A DNA stretch of 57,499 nt from [Clostridium] clostridioforme AGR2157 (GTDB taxonomy: Bacteria; Bacillota; Clostridia; Lachnospirales; Lachnospiraceae): contig NZ_KE384164.1 of assembly GCF_000424325.1 (NCBI RefSeq), positions 31,786-89,284 on the forward strand. Direction: 5' to 3'. A program made the position numbers and the translations under genes. Numbering within the stretch: position 1 is the first letter of the stretch; each line of letters opens with the position of its first letter. Below the pieces are notes generated by a model. That model searched no databases and had not been told where the DNA came from. It saw nothing but the letters and a program-made list of their open reading frames with translations. Positions 7,795 to 16,189 of this stretch are shown one piece after another.

Positions 7795-9126
7795 ATGGAA
7801 TTTGTAAACGGAGTTAAGGAGAAGAGGGTCCTGGATATCAGGGAAGTGCTTGAAGGGGAATACGAGGGGAAGGAAATACGGATGAACGGGGCTGTTCATA
7901 CCATACGCCATATGGGCGAGGTGGCCTTCGTCATCCTGCGCAAGCCCCGGGGGCTGGTGCAGTGTGTATATGAGGCAGGGGTTACGGATTTTGACATCAG
8001 GGAATTGAAGGAAGAGAGCGCCGTGGAGGTGATGGGTGTTGTGAAGGCCGAGGAACGGGCGCCCCATGGCTTTGAGATACGCTTAAAGGCAATTCGGGTG
8101 CTGTCCCAGCCCGCAGAGCCCCTGCCCATTGCCATCAGCAAATGGAAGCTGAACACATCCCTGGAGACAAAGCTTTCCCTGCGCCCCATCTCCCTGCGCA
8201 ATGTGCGGGAGCGGGCCAAATTCAAGATTCAGGAAGGCATTGTAAGGGGATTTCGGGACTATCTTTTAAGCCAGGGCTTTACGGAGATACGCACGCCTAA
8301 AATCGTGGCGAGAGGGGCGGAGGGCGGCTCCAACGTATTTAAGCTGGAGTATTTTAATAAGAAGGCAGAGCTGGGACAGAGCCCGCAGTTTTACAAACAG
8401 ACCATGGTGGGCGTATATGACAGGGTGTTTGAGGCAGCGCCTGTGTTCCGGGCTGAAAAGCATAATACCACCCGGCATCTCAACGAATACACCAGCCTGG
8501 ATTTCGAGATGGGGTATATCGACAGCTTCCGGGATGTGATGGATATGGAGACGGGAATGCTCCGGTATGTCATGAAACTTCTGGAACAGGAGTATAAGAA
8601 GGAGCTGGATATGCTGGGAGTGACCCTGCCGGAGGTGGGAAGGATTCCTGCGGTCCGGTTTGACCAGGCAAAGGAGCTCGTTTCAAGAAAATATGACAGG
8701 AAGATACGCAATCCCTATGATTTGGAGCCGGAGGAGGAGCTGCTCATAGGACGGTATTTCCAGGAAGAGTATGGAAGCGATTTTGTGTTCGTCACACATT
8801 ACCCTTCCAAAAAACGGCCCTTCTACGCCATGGATGACCCGGCAGACCCCAAATTCACTCTGAGTTTTGACCTAATGTTTCGGGGGCTGGAGGTGACCAC
8901 CGGCGGACAGAGGATTCACGATTACAGGGAAATCACAGCCAAGATGGAGAAGCGGGGCATGGATCCTGAGGACATTGCTTCCTATCTTATGATTTTCAAA
9001 TACGGCATGCCGCCCCACGGCGGCCTGGGCATTGGACTGGAACGCCTTACCATGAGGCTCCTGGATGAACAGAATGTCAGGGAGGCATCATTGTTCCCAA
9101 GAGATGTGACCAGATTGGAGCCATAG
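7795..9126 (+). CDS. aspS: Aspartyl-tRNA synthetase, archaeal (non-discriminating) type
   Basis: A 443-residue class II synthetase with an N-terminal OB-fold anticodon-binding domain (about 15-105) and catalytic core. Motif 2 lies around FRAEKHNTTRHLNEYTSLDFEMGY and motif 3 is GLGIGLERLTMRL. It lacks the ~100-residue GAD insertion of ordinary bacterial AspRS, so it is the archaeal/eukaryal-type AspRS2. Such enzymes in bacteria are usually non-discriminating: they charge Asp onto both tRNA-Asp and tRNA-Asn. The gatC, gatA and gatB genes directly downstream supply the amidotransferase that converts Asp-tRNA-Asn to Asn-tRNA-Asn. Expression is controlled first by the T-box and perhaps by leader element A. 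Confidence 0.92.
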   Translation: MEFVNGVKEKRVLDIREVLEGEYEGKEIRMNGAVHTIRHMGEVAFVILRKPRGLVQCVYEAGVTDFDIRELKEESAVEVMGVVKAEERAPHGFEIRLKAIRVLSQPAEPLPIAISKWKLNTSLETKLSLRPISLRNVRERAKFKIQEGIVRGFRDYLLSQGFTEIRTPKIVARGAEGGSNVFKLEYFNKKAELGQSPQFYKQTMVGVYDRVFEAAPVFRAEKHNTTRHLNEYTSLDFEMGYIDSFRDVMDMETGMLRYVMKLLEQEYKKELDMLGVTLPEVGRIPAVRFDQAKELVSRKYDRKIRNPYDLEPEEELLIGRYFQEEYGSDFVFVTHYPSKKRPFYAMDDPADPKFTLSFDLMFRGLEVTTGGQRIHDYREITAKMEKRGMDPEDIASYLMIFKYGMPPHGGLGIGLERLTMRLLDEQNVREASLFPRDVTRLEP

Positions 9127-9159
9127 GGACGGGAAAATGACTGAGAGGAGCAGGAAATC

Positions 9160-9453
9160 ATGGCAAATATCATAAGTGACGAGACAATCGAGTATGTAGG
9201 CATCCTGGCAAAGCTGGAACTTTCCCCGGAGGAAAAGGAGGAAGCAAAGAAGGACATGGGAAGGATGCTGGATTATATAGATAAGTTAAATGAACTGGAC
9301 ACACAGGGAGTGGAGCCCATGTCCCACGTATTTCCGGTGAATAACGTGTTCCGGGAGGATGTGGTCACGGGCGTGGACCAGAGGGACCAAATTCTGTCCA
9401 ACGCCCCCCGGCAAAAGGACGGTGCATTCAAAGTGCCTAAGACCGTAGAGTAG
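9160..9453 (+). CDS. gatC: Asp/Glu-tRNA amidotransferase subunit C
   Basis: The 97-residue protein shows the GatC pattern: an N-terminal helix with [17 protein letters not shown], the helix [25 protein letters not shown], and the conserved NVFREDV segment with a PKTVE C-terminus. GatC is the small wrapper subunit that clamps GatA and GatB together. It lies 33 nt after aspS and 13 nt before gatA, second gene of the T-box operon. Length is normal. Confidence 0.95.
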   Translation: MANIISDETIEYVGILAKLELSPEEKEEAKKDMGRMLDYIDKLNELDTQGVEPMSHVFPVNNVFREDVVTGVDQRDQILSNAPRQKDGAFKVPKTVE

Positions 9454-9466
9454 GAGGAACGGGAAC

Positions 9467-10984
9467 ATGAGCATATTAGATATGACAGCCCTGGAGCTGG
9501 GAAAAAGGATTCAGTCAGGGGATATCACCGCGGTACAGGCCGCAGAAGCATCTCTGGCACGCATAAAGGCCATGGAGCCATCCATCCACGCCTATGTGAC
9601 CGTGAATGAAGAAAAGACCATGGAACAGGCCGGGAAGGTCCAGGCAGACATTGAGGCGGGAAGGCTTAGAGGCCCCCTGGCCGGAGTACCTGTGGCTATC
9701 AAGGACAACATGTGTACGGAAGGAATGCGGACCACCTGCAGTTCCAGGATACTGGGAAATTTCATCCCCACCTACACGGCCCAGGCAGTAGCCAATCTGG
9801 AGCAGGCAGGAGCCGTTATCCTGGGAAAGACAAACATGGACGAATTTGCCATGGGAAGCACCACGGAGACATCCGCCTTTGGCGTTACCAGGAATCCATG
9901 GAACCTGGAACATGCGCCGGGGGGCTCCTCCGGCGGTTCCTGCGCGGCAGTGGCTGCCGGGGAATGCTTTTATGCCCTGGGGTCTGATACGGGCGGTTCC
10001 ATACGACAGCCCAGCTCCTTCTGCGGCGTCACGGGCATCAAGCCCACCTACGGGACCGTGTCCAGGTATGGGCTCATTGCCTATGGTTCATCCCTGGACC
10101 AGATAGGGCCTGTGGCAAAGGACGTGTCGGACTGCGCCGCGGTCCTGGAGGTCCTGGCATCTCATGACCCCAAGGACAGCACATCCATGGAGCGAAAGGA
10201 CTGTGGTTTCACCTCAGCCCTGTCAGAGGATGTAAGAGGAATGCGCATCGGCATACCGGAATCCTACTTCGGACAGGGGCTGGACCAGGAGGTGAAGGAC
10301 GCTGCGCTGGAAGCAGCCAGGGTGCTGGGAGAAAAGGGGGCCATCGTGGAGACCTTTGACCTTAAGCTGGTGGAGTACGCCATACCTGCCTACTATGTCA
10401 TTGCTTCCGCAGAGGCCAGCTCCAACCTGTCCCGGTTTGACGGTGTAAAGTACGGCTACCGGGCGCCGGAATACGATGGGCTTCACAGCATGTACAAAAA
10501 GAGCCGTTCCCAGGGCTTCGGGCCGGAGGTGAAGCGCCGTATCATGCTGGGATCCTTTGTGCTGAGTTCCGGCTACTATGACGCATATTATCTGAAGGCC
10601 CTCCGCACCAAGGCCCTGATTAAGAAGGAATTTGACCGTGCGTTTGCGTCCTATGACGTCATACTGGCGCCGGCAGCGCCGGAAACAGCCCCACGGTTAG
10701 GCCAGTCCCTGGGGGATCCTCTGAAGATGTATCTGGGGGATATCTATACCATTTCCGTGAACCTGGCCGGTCTTCCCGGAATCAGCCTTCCCTGCGGCCT
10801 GGATTCAAAGGGACTTCCCATTGGACTGCAGCTCATAGGGGACTGTTTTAAGGAAAAAAACATCATACGGGCCGCCTATGCTTACGAGAAGGCGCGGGAG
10901 TGGAAGCTGCCGCCTGTGACTGCCGGGACGGCAGAGGCGCCGTCCGGCGTCATGGCCGGGGACAGAGAGGGGGATGAGCCATGA
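9467..10984 (+). CDS. gatA: Asp/Glu-tRNA amidotransferase subunit A
   Basis: A 505-residue amidase-signature enzyme, the glutaminase subunit of GatCAB. It releases ammonia from glutamine (or uses asparagine) and passes it to GatB. The Ser-cisSer-Lys triad is visible: Lys in VPVAIKDNMCTEG, the cis-Ser in APGGSSGGSCAAVAAG, and the nucleophilic Ser in GSDTGGSIRQPSSFCG. Length is slightly above average because of a C-terminal tail (about 485-505, rich in Gly, Ala and Glu). Its stop overlaps the gatB start by 4 nt, suggesting translational coupling. Confidence 0.96.
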   Translation: MSILDMTALELGKRIQSGDITAVQAAEASLARIKAMEPSIHAYVTVNEEKTMEQAGKVQADIEAGRLRGPLAGVPVAIKDNMCTEGMRTTCSSRILGNFIPTYTAQAVANLEQAGAVILGKTNMDEFAMGSTTETSAFGVTRNPWNLEHAPGGSSGGSCAAVAAGECFYALGSDTGGSIRQPSSFCGVTGIKPTYGTVSRYGLIAYGSSLDQIGPVAKDVSDCAAVLEVLASHDPKDSTSMERKDCGFTSALSEDVRGMRIGIPESYFGQGLDQEVKDAALEAARVLGEKGAIVETFDLKLVEYAIPAYYVIASAEASSNLSRFDGVKYGYRAPEYDGLHSMYKKSRSQGFGPEVKRRIMLGSFVLSSGYYDAYYLKALRTKALIKKEFDRAFASYDVILAPAAPETAPRLGQSLGDPLKMYLGDIYTISVNLAGLPGISLPCGLDSKGLPIGLQLIGDCFKEKNIIRAAYAYEKAREWKLPPVTAGTAEAPSGVMAGDREGDEP

Positions 10985-12429
10985 GTAAACAGTATGAGAC
11001 CGTCATCGGTCTGGAAGTCCATGTGGAGCTGGCCACCAAAACCAAGATTTTCTGCGGCTGTTCCACCCGGTTCGGGGGAGCGCCAAACACCCATACCTGC
11101 CCCGTATGCACCGGCATGCCGGGTTCCCTGCCCGTGTTAAATAAGCAGGTGGTGGAGTATGCGCTGGCAGTGGGACTGGCTGCAAACTGCCAGATTAACC
11201 AGTACTGTAAATTTGACAGAAAGAACTATTTTTATCCGGATAATCCGCAGAACTACCAGATATCCCAGCTGTACCTGCCTATATGCCACGACGGCTGGGT
11301 GGATATAGAGACGGAGTCCGGCCTTAAGAAACGTGTGGGAATCCATGAAATCCACATGGAGGAGGATGCGGGCAAGCTGATTCATGATGAGTGGGAGGAC
11401 TGTTCCCTGGTGGATTACAACCGCAGCGGAGTCCCGCTGATTGAAATTGTGTCGGAGCCTGACATGCGCAGTGCCGAGGAAGTCATAGCCTGCCTGGAGA
11501 AGCTGAGGCTGATAATCCAGTACCTGGGCGCCTCTGACTGCAAGCTTCAGGAAGGGTCCATGAGAGCGGACGTGAACCTGTCCGTGAGAGAGGCGGGGGC
11601 GGCTGAGTTTGGCACCAGGACCGAGATGAAGAACCTGAACTCCTTTAAGGCCATTGCCAGAGCCATAGAGGGGGAGCGCAGGCGTCAGATTGAGCTGCTG
11701 GAAGACGGCAGGAAGGTAATCCAGGAGACGCGGCGCTGGGACGACAACAAGGAGAGTTCCAAGGCCATGCGATCCAAGGAGGATGCCCAGGATTACAGGT
11801 ATTTCCCTGATCCGGATCTGGTGCCGGTGGTCATAAGCGATGAGTGGATTGCCCGGGTAAAGGCCCGCCAGCCGGAGCTGCGCACGGAGAAAATCGCCCG
11901 ATACAGGGAGGAATACGGGCTTCCTGAGTATGACGCCAGGCTTCTCACCGGTTCCAAGCACATGGCGGATATCTTTGAGGAGACCACGCGTTTGAGCGGC
12001 CGGCCCAAGGAGGCGTCCAACTGGCTCATGGTGGAGGCCATGCGCCTGATGAAGGAACAGGAAATGGAGCCTGAGGACATGAGGTTCTCCCCCTCCCATC
12101 TGGCTGCCCTTATCGGCATGGTGGAGAAAAACACCATCAACAGGACGGTCGCTAAAACCGTGTTTGAAGAGATATTCAAGCACGACGCGGACCCTGAGGC
12201 GTATGTGGAGGAAAAGGGCCTAAAGGTTGTAAAGGATGAGGGCGCCCTGCGCCGCACCGTGGAGGCGGTCATGGCTGCCAACCCGCAGTCCGTGGAGGAT
12301 TACAGGAACGGCAGGGAAAAGGCCATGGGATTCCTGGTGGGCCAGACCATGAAGGCCATGAAGGGCAAGGCGGACCCGGCCATGGTGAATCAGCTTGTGA
12401 GGGAGCTGCTTGCCGGCGGGGATGCATAA
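10981..12429 (+). CDS. gatB: Asp/Glu-tRNA amidotransferase subunit B
   Basis: The 482-residue GatB subunit phosphorylates the misacylated Asp- or Glu-tRNA side chain and transfers ammonia to it. Signature parts are the N-terminal YETVIGLEVHVELATKTKIF, zinc-type cysteines (CGCST near 20 and CPVC near 40), the cradle segment FDRKNYFYPDNPQNYQISQ, and the C-terminal YqeY-like tRNA-binding tail (NRTVAKTVFEEI...AMKGKADPAMVNQLVRELL). It begins in the gatA stop (ATGA overlap). With only one AspRS-GatCAB set visible, it probably makes Asn-tRNA and, if no GlnRS exists, Gln-tRNA too. Confidence 0.96.
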   Translation: MSKQYETVIGLEVHVELATKTKIFCGCSTRFGGAPNTHTCPVCTGMPGSLPVLNKQVVEYALAVGLAANCQINQYCKFDRKNYFYPDNPQNYQISQLYLPICHDGWVDIETESGLKKRVGIHEIHMEEDAGKLIHDEWEDCSLVDYNRSGVPLIEIVSEPDMRSAEEVIACLEKLRLIIQYLGASDCKLQEGSMRADVNLSVREAGAAEFGTRTEMKNLNSFKAIARAIEGERRRQIELLEDGRKVIQETRRWDDNKESSKAMRSKEDAQDYRYFPDPDLVPVVISDEWIARVKARQPELRTEKIARYREEYGLPEYDARLLTGSKHMADIFEETTRLSGRPKEASNWLMVEAMRLMKEQEMEPEDMRFSPSHLAALIGMVEKNTINRTVAKTVFEEIFKHDADPEAYVEEKGLKVVKDEGALRRTVEAVMAANPQSVEDYRNGREKAMGFLVGQTMKAMKGKADPAMVNQLVRELLAGGDA

Positions 12430-12508
12430 GATAAGATGTATAAGCTGTGATAGAGACAGATGGAAAAAGACATAAGCATATCTTTTGACAATATAAGAAA
12501 ATTTTGTA

Positions 12509-12537
12509 TTGACGGAATGCTTCAATTGGTGTATGCT
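12509..12537 (+). promoter_or_regulatory. Promoter of the class Ic aminotransferase gene
   Basis: TTGACG (12509-12514), 17 nt, TATGCT (12532-12537), about 95 nt before the ATG. A second -35-like TTGACA lies at 12485-12490. The long leader between -10 and ATG shows no clear structure. Confidence 0.45.
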
Positions 12538-12630
12538 TGTGTACAATGTACGAAAATGTTGACCGGTAGCTGACAGATGTATGCCTGACGGACACATTTT
12601 ATAGAAAATATAGTGAGCCAGGAGGATATT

Positions 12631-13920
12631 ATGAAGCCATATGCAGAGATGACAAAAGAGGAACTGCTTTCACTGCGCCAGGACCTGAAAGCACAGTACC
12701 GTGAGTTTCAGGCAAAGGACCTGAAGCTGGATATGTCCAGGGGAAAGCCGTGTGTGGAGCAGCTGGACCTTTCCATGGGTATGATGGACGTACTGAGCAG
12801 CACCAGCGACCTGACCTGCGAGGACGGCACGGACTGCCGCAATTACGGTGTGCTTACAGGAATTGACGAGGCCAAGGTACTGCTGGCGGATATGATGGAG
12901 GTGAATCCTTCCACCATTATCATTTACGGCAATTCCAGCCTGAACGTCATGTACGATACCGTATCCAGGGCCATGACCCACGGAATCATGGGATGCACGC
13001 CCTGGTGCAAGCTGGATAAGGTGAAATTCCTCTGCCCGGTTCCGGGATATGACCGCCATTTTGCCATCACAGAATACTTCGGCATCGAGATGATTAATGT
13101 ACCTATGTCCGAGGAGGGACCTGATATGGATATGGTGGAGGAACTGGTGGCTTCCGATGATTCCATCAAGGGAATCTGGTGCGTGCCCAAGTACTCCAAT
13201 CCCCAGGGCTATTCCTATTCAGACGAGACTGTCCGCCGTTTTGCAAGGCTGAAGCCGGCTGCGTCCGACTTCCGTATATTCTGGGACAATGCTTACGGCG
13301 TACATCACCTGTATGACCATGACCAGGATCACCTGATTGAAATTCTGGCAGAGTGCAAGAGAGCCGGAAATCCTGATCTGGTTTATAAGTTCGCATCCAC
13401 CTCCAAAATCAGCTTCCCCGGTTCCGGTATTGCGGCCATTGCCACCTCCCACAATAACCTGGAGGACATCAAGGCCCAGTTAAAGAACCAGACCATTGGC
13501 CACGACAAGGTAAATCAGCTGCGCCATGCCCGTTTCTTTAAGGATATCCACGGCATGATAGAGCATATGAGAAAGCATGCGGATATCATCCGGCCCAAAT
13601 TTGAGGCAGTGGAGGAGATATTGGATCGGGAGCTGGAAGGACTGGGAATCGGCCGGTGGACAAAGCCAAGGGGCGGATATTTTATCTCCTTTGATTCACT
13701 GGAGGGCTGTGCAAAGGATATCGTGGCCAGATGCAAGAAGGCAGGAGTGGTTATGACTTCTGCCGGAGCCACCTATCCATATGGAAAGGATCCACATGAC
13801 AGCAACATCCGTATCGCGCCCACCTATCCGACTTTAGGGGATTTGATTACGGCTGCCGAGCTGTTTACCCTCTGCGTGAAGCTCTCCTCTGTGGAAAAGC
13901 TTTTAAAAACAATGGCATAA
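12631..13920 (+). CDS. Aspartate aminotransferase, class Ic (AspT-like)
   Basis: A PLP enzyme of about 429 residues in the subgroup Ic aspartate aminotransferases (Pfam Asp_aminotransf type, like C. glutamicum AspT), which interconvert aspartate/oxaloacetate and glutamate/2-oxoglutarate. The N-terminus has the family-specific LKLDMSRGKPCVEQLDLS. The PLP site lies in YKFASTSKISFPGSG (Lys as Schiff base), and RIAPTYPT contains the substrate-carboxylate Arg. ATG 12631 was chosen over the upstream GTG at 12613 because a CAGGAGG site sits 7 nt before it. It lies just after the Asp/Asn-tRNA operon but has its own promoter and ends at a hairpin at 13989-14026. Confidence 0.85.
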   Translation: MKPYAEMTKEELLSLRQDLKAQYREFQAKDLKLDMSRGKPCVEQLDLSMGMMDVLSSTSDLTCEDGTDCRNYGVLTGIDEAKVLLADMMEVNPSTIIIYGNSSLNVMYDTVSRAMTHGIMGCTPWCKLDKVKFLCPVPGYDRHFAITEYFGIEMINVPMSEEGPDMDMVEELVASDDSIKGIWCVPKYSNPQGYSYSDETVRRFARLKPAASDFRIFWDNAYGVHHLYDHDQDHLIEILAECKRAGNPDLVYKFASTSKISFPGSGIAAIATSHNNLEDIKAQLKNQTIGHDKVNQLRHARFFKDIHGMIEHMRKHADIIRPKFEAVEEILDRELEGLGIGRWTKPRGGYFISFDSLEGCAKDIVARCKKAGVVMTSAGATYPYGKDPHDSNIRIAPTYPTLGDLITAAELFTLCVKLSSVEKLLKTMA

Positions 13921-13988
13921 TTGGAGGGCAGATACCTTCCAAGGAAAATGATTCAAGTGTAAAAGTCAGCACTTCATCAGATAATGAT

Positions 13989-14026
13989 AGGGAGCGGCAC
14001 ATCGAAAGCAGATGTGCGCGCTCCCT
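13989..14026 (+). terminator. Intrinsic terminator-like hairpin
   Basis: AGGGAGCGGCACATC (13989-14003) pairs with GATGTGCGCGCTCCCT (14011-14026) with one bulged base and a 7-nt loop. Only a short T-rich stretch follows, so termination may be partial. Confidence 0.65.
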
Positions 14027-14109
14027 TCCTCATTGTCCCGGATATCCAGGCTGCAGGCGATCCGGGACAGATTTAAGAGCAGGGATCATCTGATAAAGGA
14101 GGCAGGACC

Positions 14110-14682
14110 ATGCAGGGCCGGAATGTACGGTTTAAAGGAAAATACGACCTCTTCACGATTTATCTGATTCCGGGCGTGACCATATTCCTGGCATCCTTTG
14201 ACAGCTGGACCGGTACCAACCTGTCTGTCCTGGGCAACCGGACCGGCAACAAGCTGCTGTTTGCAGTGTGGGGATTTGCCACCGGCATCTATTACTGTGT
14301 GTATGTCCGTTATCTTTTTCACATAGGAAGGTACAGGAATCCGGGAGGCAGGACACTCATGTATACAGCGGCAGCCTTTCTCCTCATGGCAGTTATGATT
14401 CCCTATATGCCGGAGGAATATCCCTTAAAGGCAGACCTCCATGTGCTGCTGGCATTTTTTTCGCCGGTGCTGCTGGCTGTCAGCATCATTGGTTTCCTCC
14501 GCTTCTTAAGCGCCCGTGACCGAATGCGCTTTCGCAGGGCATGGGGCATCCTGTGGATGATGGCAGCCTGTGCTGTCCTATTCCTCCTGGAAGCTGGCTT
14601 TATCACCAGTTTTCTGGAAATATTCATCATCACAGGACTGTGCGGGTATCTGCGCTATATGGAACAGCTTCTGGCAACGTGA
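14110..14682 (+). CDS. Predicted multi-spanning membrane protein of unknown family
   Basis: A 190-residue hydrophobic protein with about six likely membrane helices (near 15-32, 48-70, 82-100, 106-127, 140-160 and 162-180), separated by short basic loops such as RFLSARDRMRFRRAW. Positive charges cluster in alternating loops as expected for an inner-membrane protein. I do not recognise a family signature. The ATG follows an AAAGGAGG site by 8 nt, so translation is credible. It stands alone between two strong hairpins, and its stop codon is part of the downstream terminator. Regional context (aminotransferase upstream, convergent Fe-ADH downstream) gives no functional hint. Confidence 0.7.
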   Translation: MQGRNVRFKGKYDLFTIYLIPGVTIFLASFDSWTGTNLSVLGNRTGNKLLFAVWGFATGIYYCVYVRYLFHIGRYRNPGGRTLMYTAAAFLLMAVMIPYMPEEYPLKADLHVLLAFFSPVLLAVSIIGFLRFLSARDRMRFRRAWGILWMMAACAVLFLLEAGFITSFLEIFIITGLCGYLRYMEQLLAT

Positions 14683-14719
14683 AAAGGGTGGGAAAGACAA
14701 ATTCTTTCCCACCCTTTTC
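14681..14719. terminator. Bidirectional intrinsic terminator
   Basis: A perfect 16-bp inverted repeat (14681-14696 with 14704-14719, 7-nt loop), with A-runs on one arm and T-runs on the other. It overlaps the last two bases of the upstream stop codon and serves the convergent Fe-ADH gene as well. Confidence 0.9.
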
Positions 14720-14768
14720 GGGCAGTAAAAACAAACCGTTTATATGGAGTGTAGCACAAAGGGGGCAG

Positions 14769-15956
14769 TTAAAAATCTACTTCCGCATCATAGTAGCAGC
14801 ATTTTAACAGCTGTTCCATGACCTTTGGAGTGATGGCCCTTGGGTTGGAGCCGGTGCAGGCATCGCCTACGGCCAGTTCGGCAACCTTCGGAAGCTTATC
14901 CATAAATTCCTTCTCATCAATGATTCCGCCCTCGTAATCCTTTATGCAGGCCGGGATGTCCAGAGCCTTGTTCATCTCTAAGAGACGGGCAATAAGGGCA
15001 TCTGTCAGCTCCTCATCCGTTGTACCGGGAAGGTTGATAAATTTAGCAATTTTCGCATATCTGGCGGCGGCCTCAGGTTCTTTGGAGTTAAATTTTATAA
15101 CCTTGGGAAGGTACATTGCATTAGCACAACCGTGAACAATGTGACCGCCGGAATATGCAGCACCTGTCTTATGAGCCATGGAATGTACGATTCCAAGCAA
15201 AGCATTGGAGAACGCCATTCCGGCCAGACACTGTGCATCGTGCATCTTATCACGGGCTTCCATATCCCCGTTATAAGAAGGTATCAGATACTCGTTAATC
15301 ATCTCGATGGCATGGAGTGCTAACGGGTCCGTATACTCGCAGTGAAGAGTTGAGACATAAGCCTCGATTGCATGGGTCATGGCATCCATTCCTGTGTGTG
15401 CGGTCAGCTTCCCTGGCATGGTCTCAGCCAGAGCCGGGTCCACGATAGCCACATCAGGCGTGATGTTGAAGTCGGCCAGGGGATATTTGATGCCTTTCTT
15501 ATAATCAGTAATAACGGAAAATGCGGTAACCTCAGTTGCTGTTCCTGATGTGGAGGAAATCGCACAGAATTTAGCCTTGGTACGCAGGGTCGGGAAGCTG
15601 AATGGTGTAATCAGGTCCTCGAAGGATGTGTCGGGGTATTCGTAGAATGCCCACATTGCCTTTGCCGCGTCAATGGGAGAACCGCCGCCCACTGCCACAA
15701 TCCAGTCAGGCTCAAATTCCTGCATGGCAGCAGCGCCTTTCAGAACTGTATCCACAGATGGGTCAGGCTCAACGCCTTCGAATAATTTAACTTCCATGCC
15801 GGCTTCCTTCAGGTAATCAACTACCTTGTCCAGAAAACCAAAACGTTTCATGGAGCCGCCGCCTACAACGACAATGGCTTTTTTGCCGGTCAGGGTCTTA
15901 AGGGCTTCCAGTGCATCCTTTCCATGGTACAAATCTCTTGGCAGTGTAAATCTCAT
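14769..15956 (-). CDS. Iron-containing alcohol dehydrogenase
   Basis: A 395-residue group III (iron-type) alcohol dehydrogenase. The Rossmann-like N-terminal half shows the NAD(P) loop in IVAVGGGSPIDAAKAMW. The C-terminal half shows the metal ligands: Asp and His in the region VDPALAETMPGKLTAHTGMD and ALTH-like MTHAIEAYVS, then His in GIVHSMAHKTG and YSGGHIVHGCANA. Such enzymes reduce aldehydes to alcohols to reoxidise NAD(P)H during fermentation. It is close to clostridial butanol/1,3-propanediol dehydrogenases, but the substrate is not certain. The ATG follows GGGAGG. A Rex-like operator lies about 40 nt upstream (15996-16011), consistent with control by NADH/NAD+ ratio. Confidence 0.9.
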   Translation of the reverse strand: MRFTLPRDLYHGKDALEALKTLTGKKAIVVVGGGSMKRFGFLDKVVDYLKEAGMEVKLFEGVEPDPSVDTVLKGAAAMQEFEPDWIVAVGGGSPIDAAKAMWAFYEYPDTSFEDLITPFSFPTLRTKAKFCAISSTSGTATEVTAFSVITDYKKGIKYPLADFNITPDVAIVDPALAETMPGKLTAHTGMDAMTHAIEAYVSTLHCEYTDPLALHAIEMINEYLIPSYNGDMEARDKMHDAQCLAGMAFSNALLGIVHSMAHKTGAAYSGGHIVHGCANAMYLPKVIKFNSKEPEAAARYAKIAKFINLPGTTDEELTDALIARLLEMNKALDIPACIKDYEGGIIDEKEFMDKLPKVAELAVGDACTGSNPRAITPKVMEQLLKCCYYDAEVDF

Positions 15957-15995
15957 GATAATACCTCCCAGTATATGTAAAATGTTGTTTTGATG

Positions 15996-16011
15996 TGTTA
16001 TTTCTTTAACG
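15996..16011 (-). promoter_or_regulatory. Candidate Rex operator for Fe-ADH
   Basis: TGTTA-6 nt-TAACG matches the redox-repressor Rex pattern TGTTANNNNNNTAACA at all but the last base. It sits about 40 nt upstream of the Fe-ADH start, where Rex sites commonly occur in clostridial fermentation genes. Sequence match only. Confidence 0.4.
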
Positions 16012-16052
16012 ATTACATCTTAACATCATTGGCCTGGAATGGGTAGGTATGA

Positions 16053-16076
16053 AAAAGGAATACCGGTATTCCTTTT
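16053..16076. promoter_or_regulatory. Perfect 24-bp palindrome between Fe-ADH and hflK
   Basis: AAAAGGAATACC followed at once by its reverse complement. Because the flanking genes diverge, a terminator is unlikely and a dimeric regulator site is more natural. Ten bases of its half-site (GGAATACCGG) recur at 16180-16189, directly before the hflK ATG. Confidence 0.55.
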
Positions 16077-16189
16077 CCGGCATCTCCCTGAAGGAATTAT
16101 AAAATTATTGGAAACTCGGGGCAAATGCTATCCGGTATGTGAAACTTATGGTATACTTCTCTAAAATGACTGAGAAAGGGGAATACCGG

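Noticed and set aside
11137-12183. 348-codon frame opposite gatB
   Set aside because: No family pattern and no ribosome site; gatB is unmistakable on the + strand.
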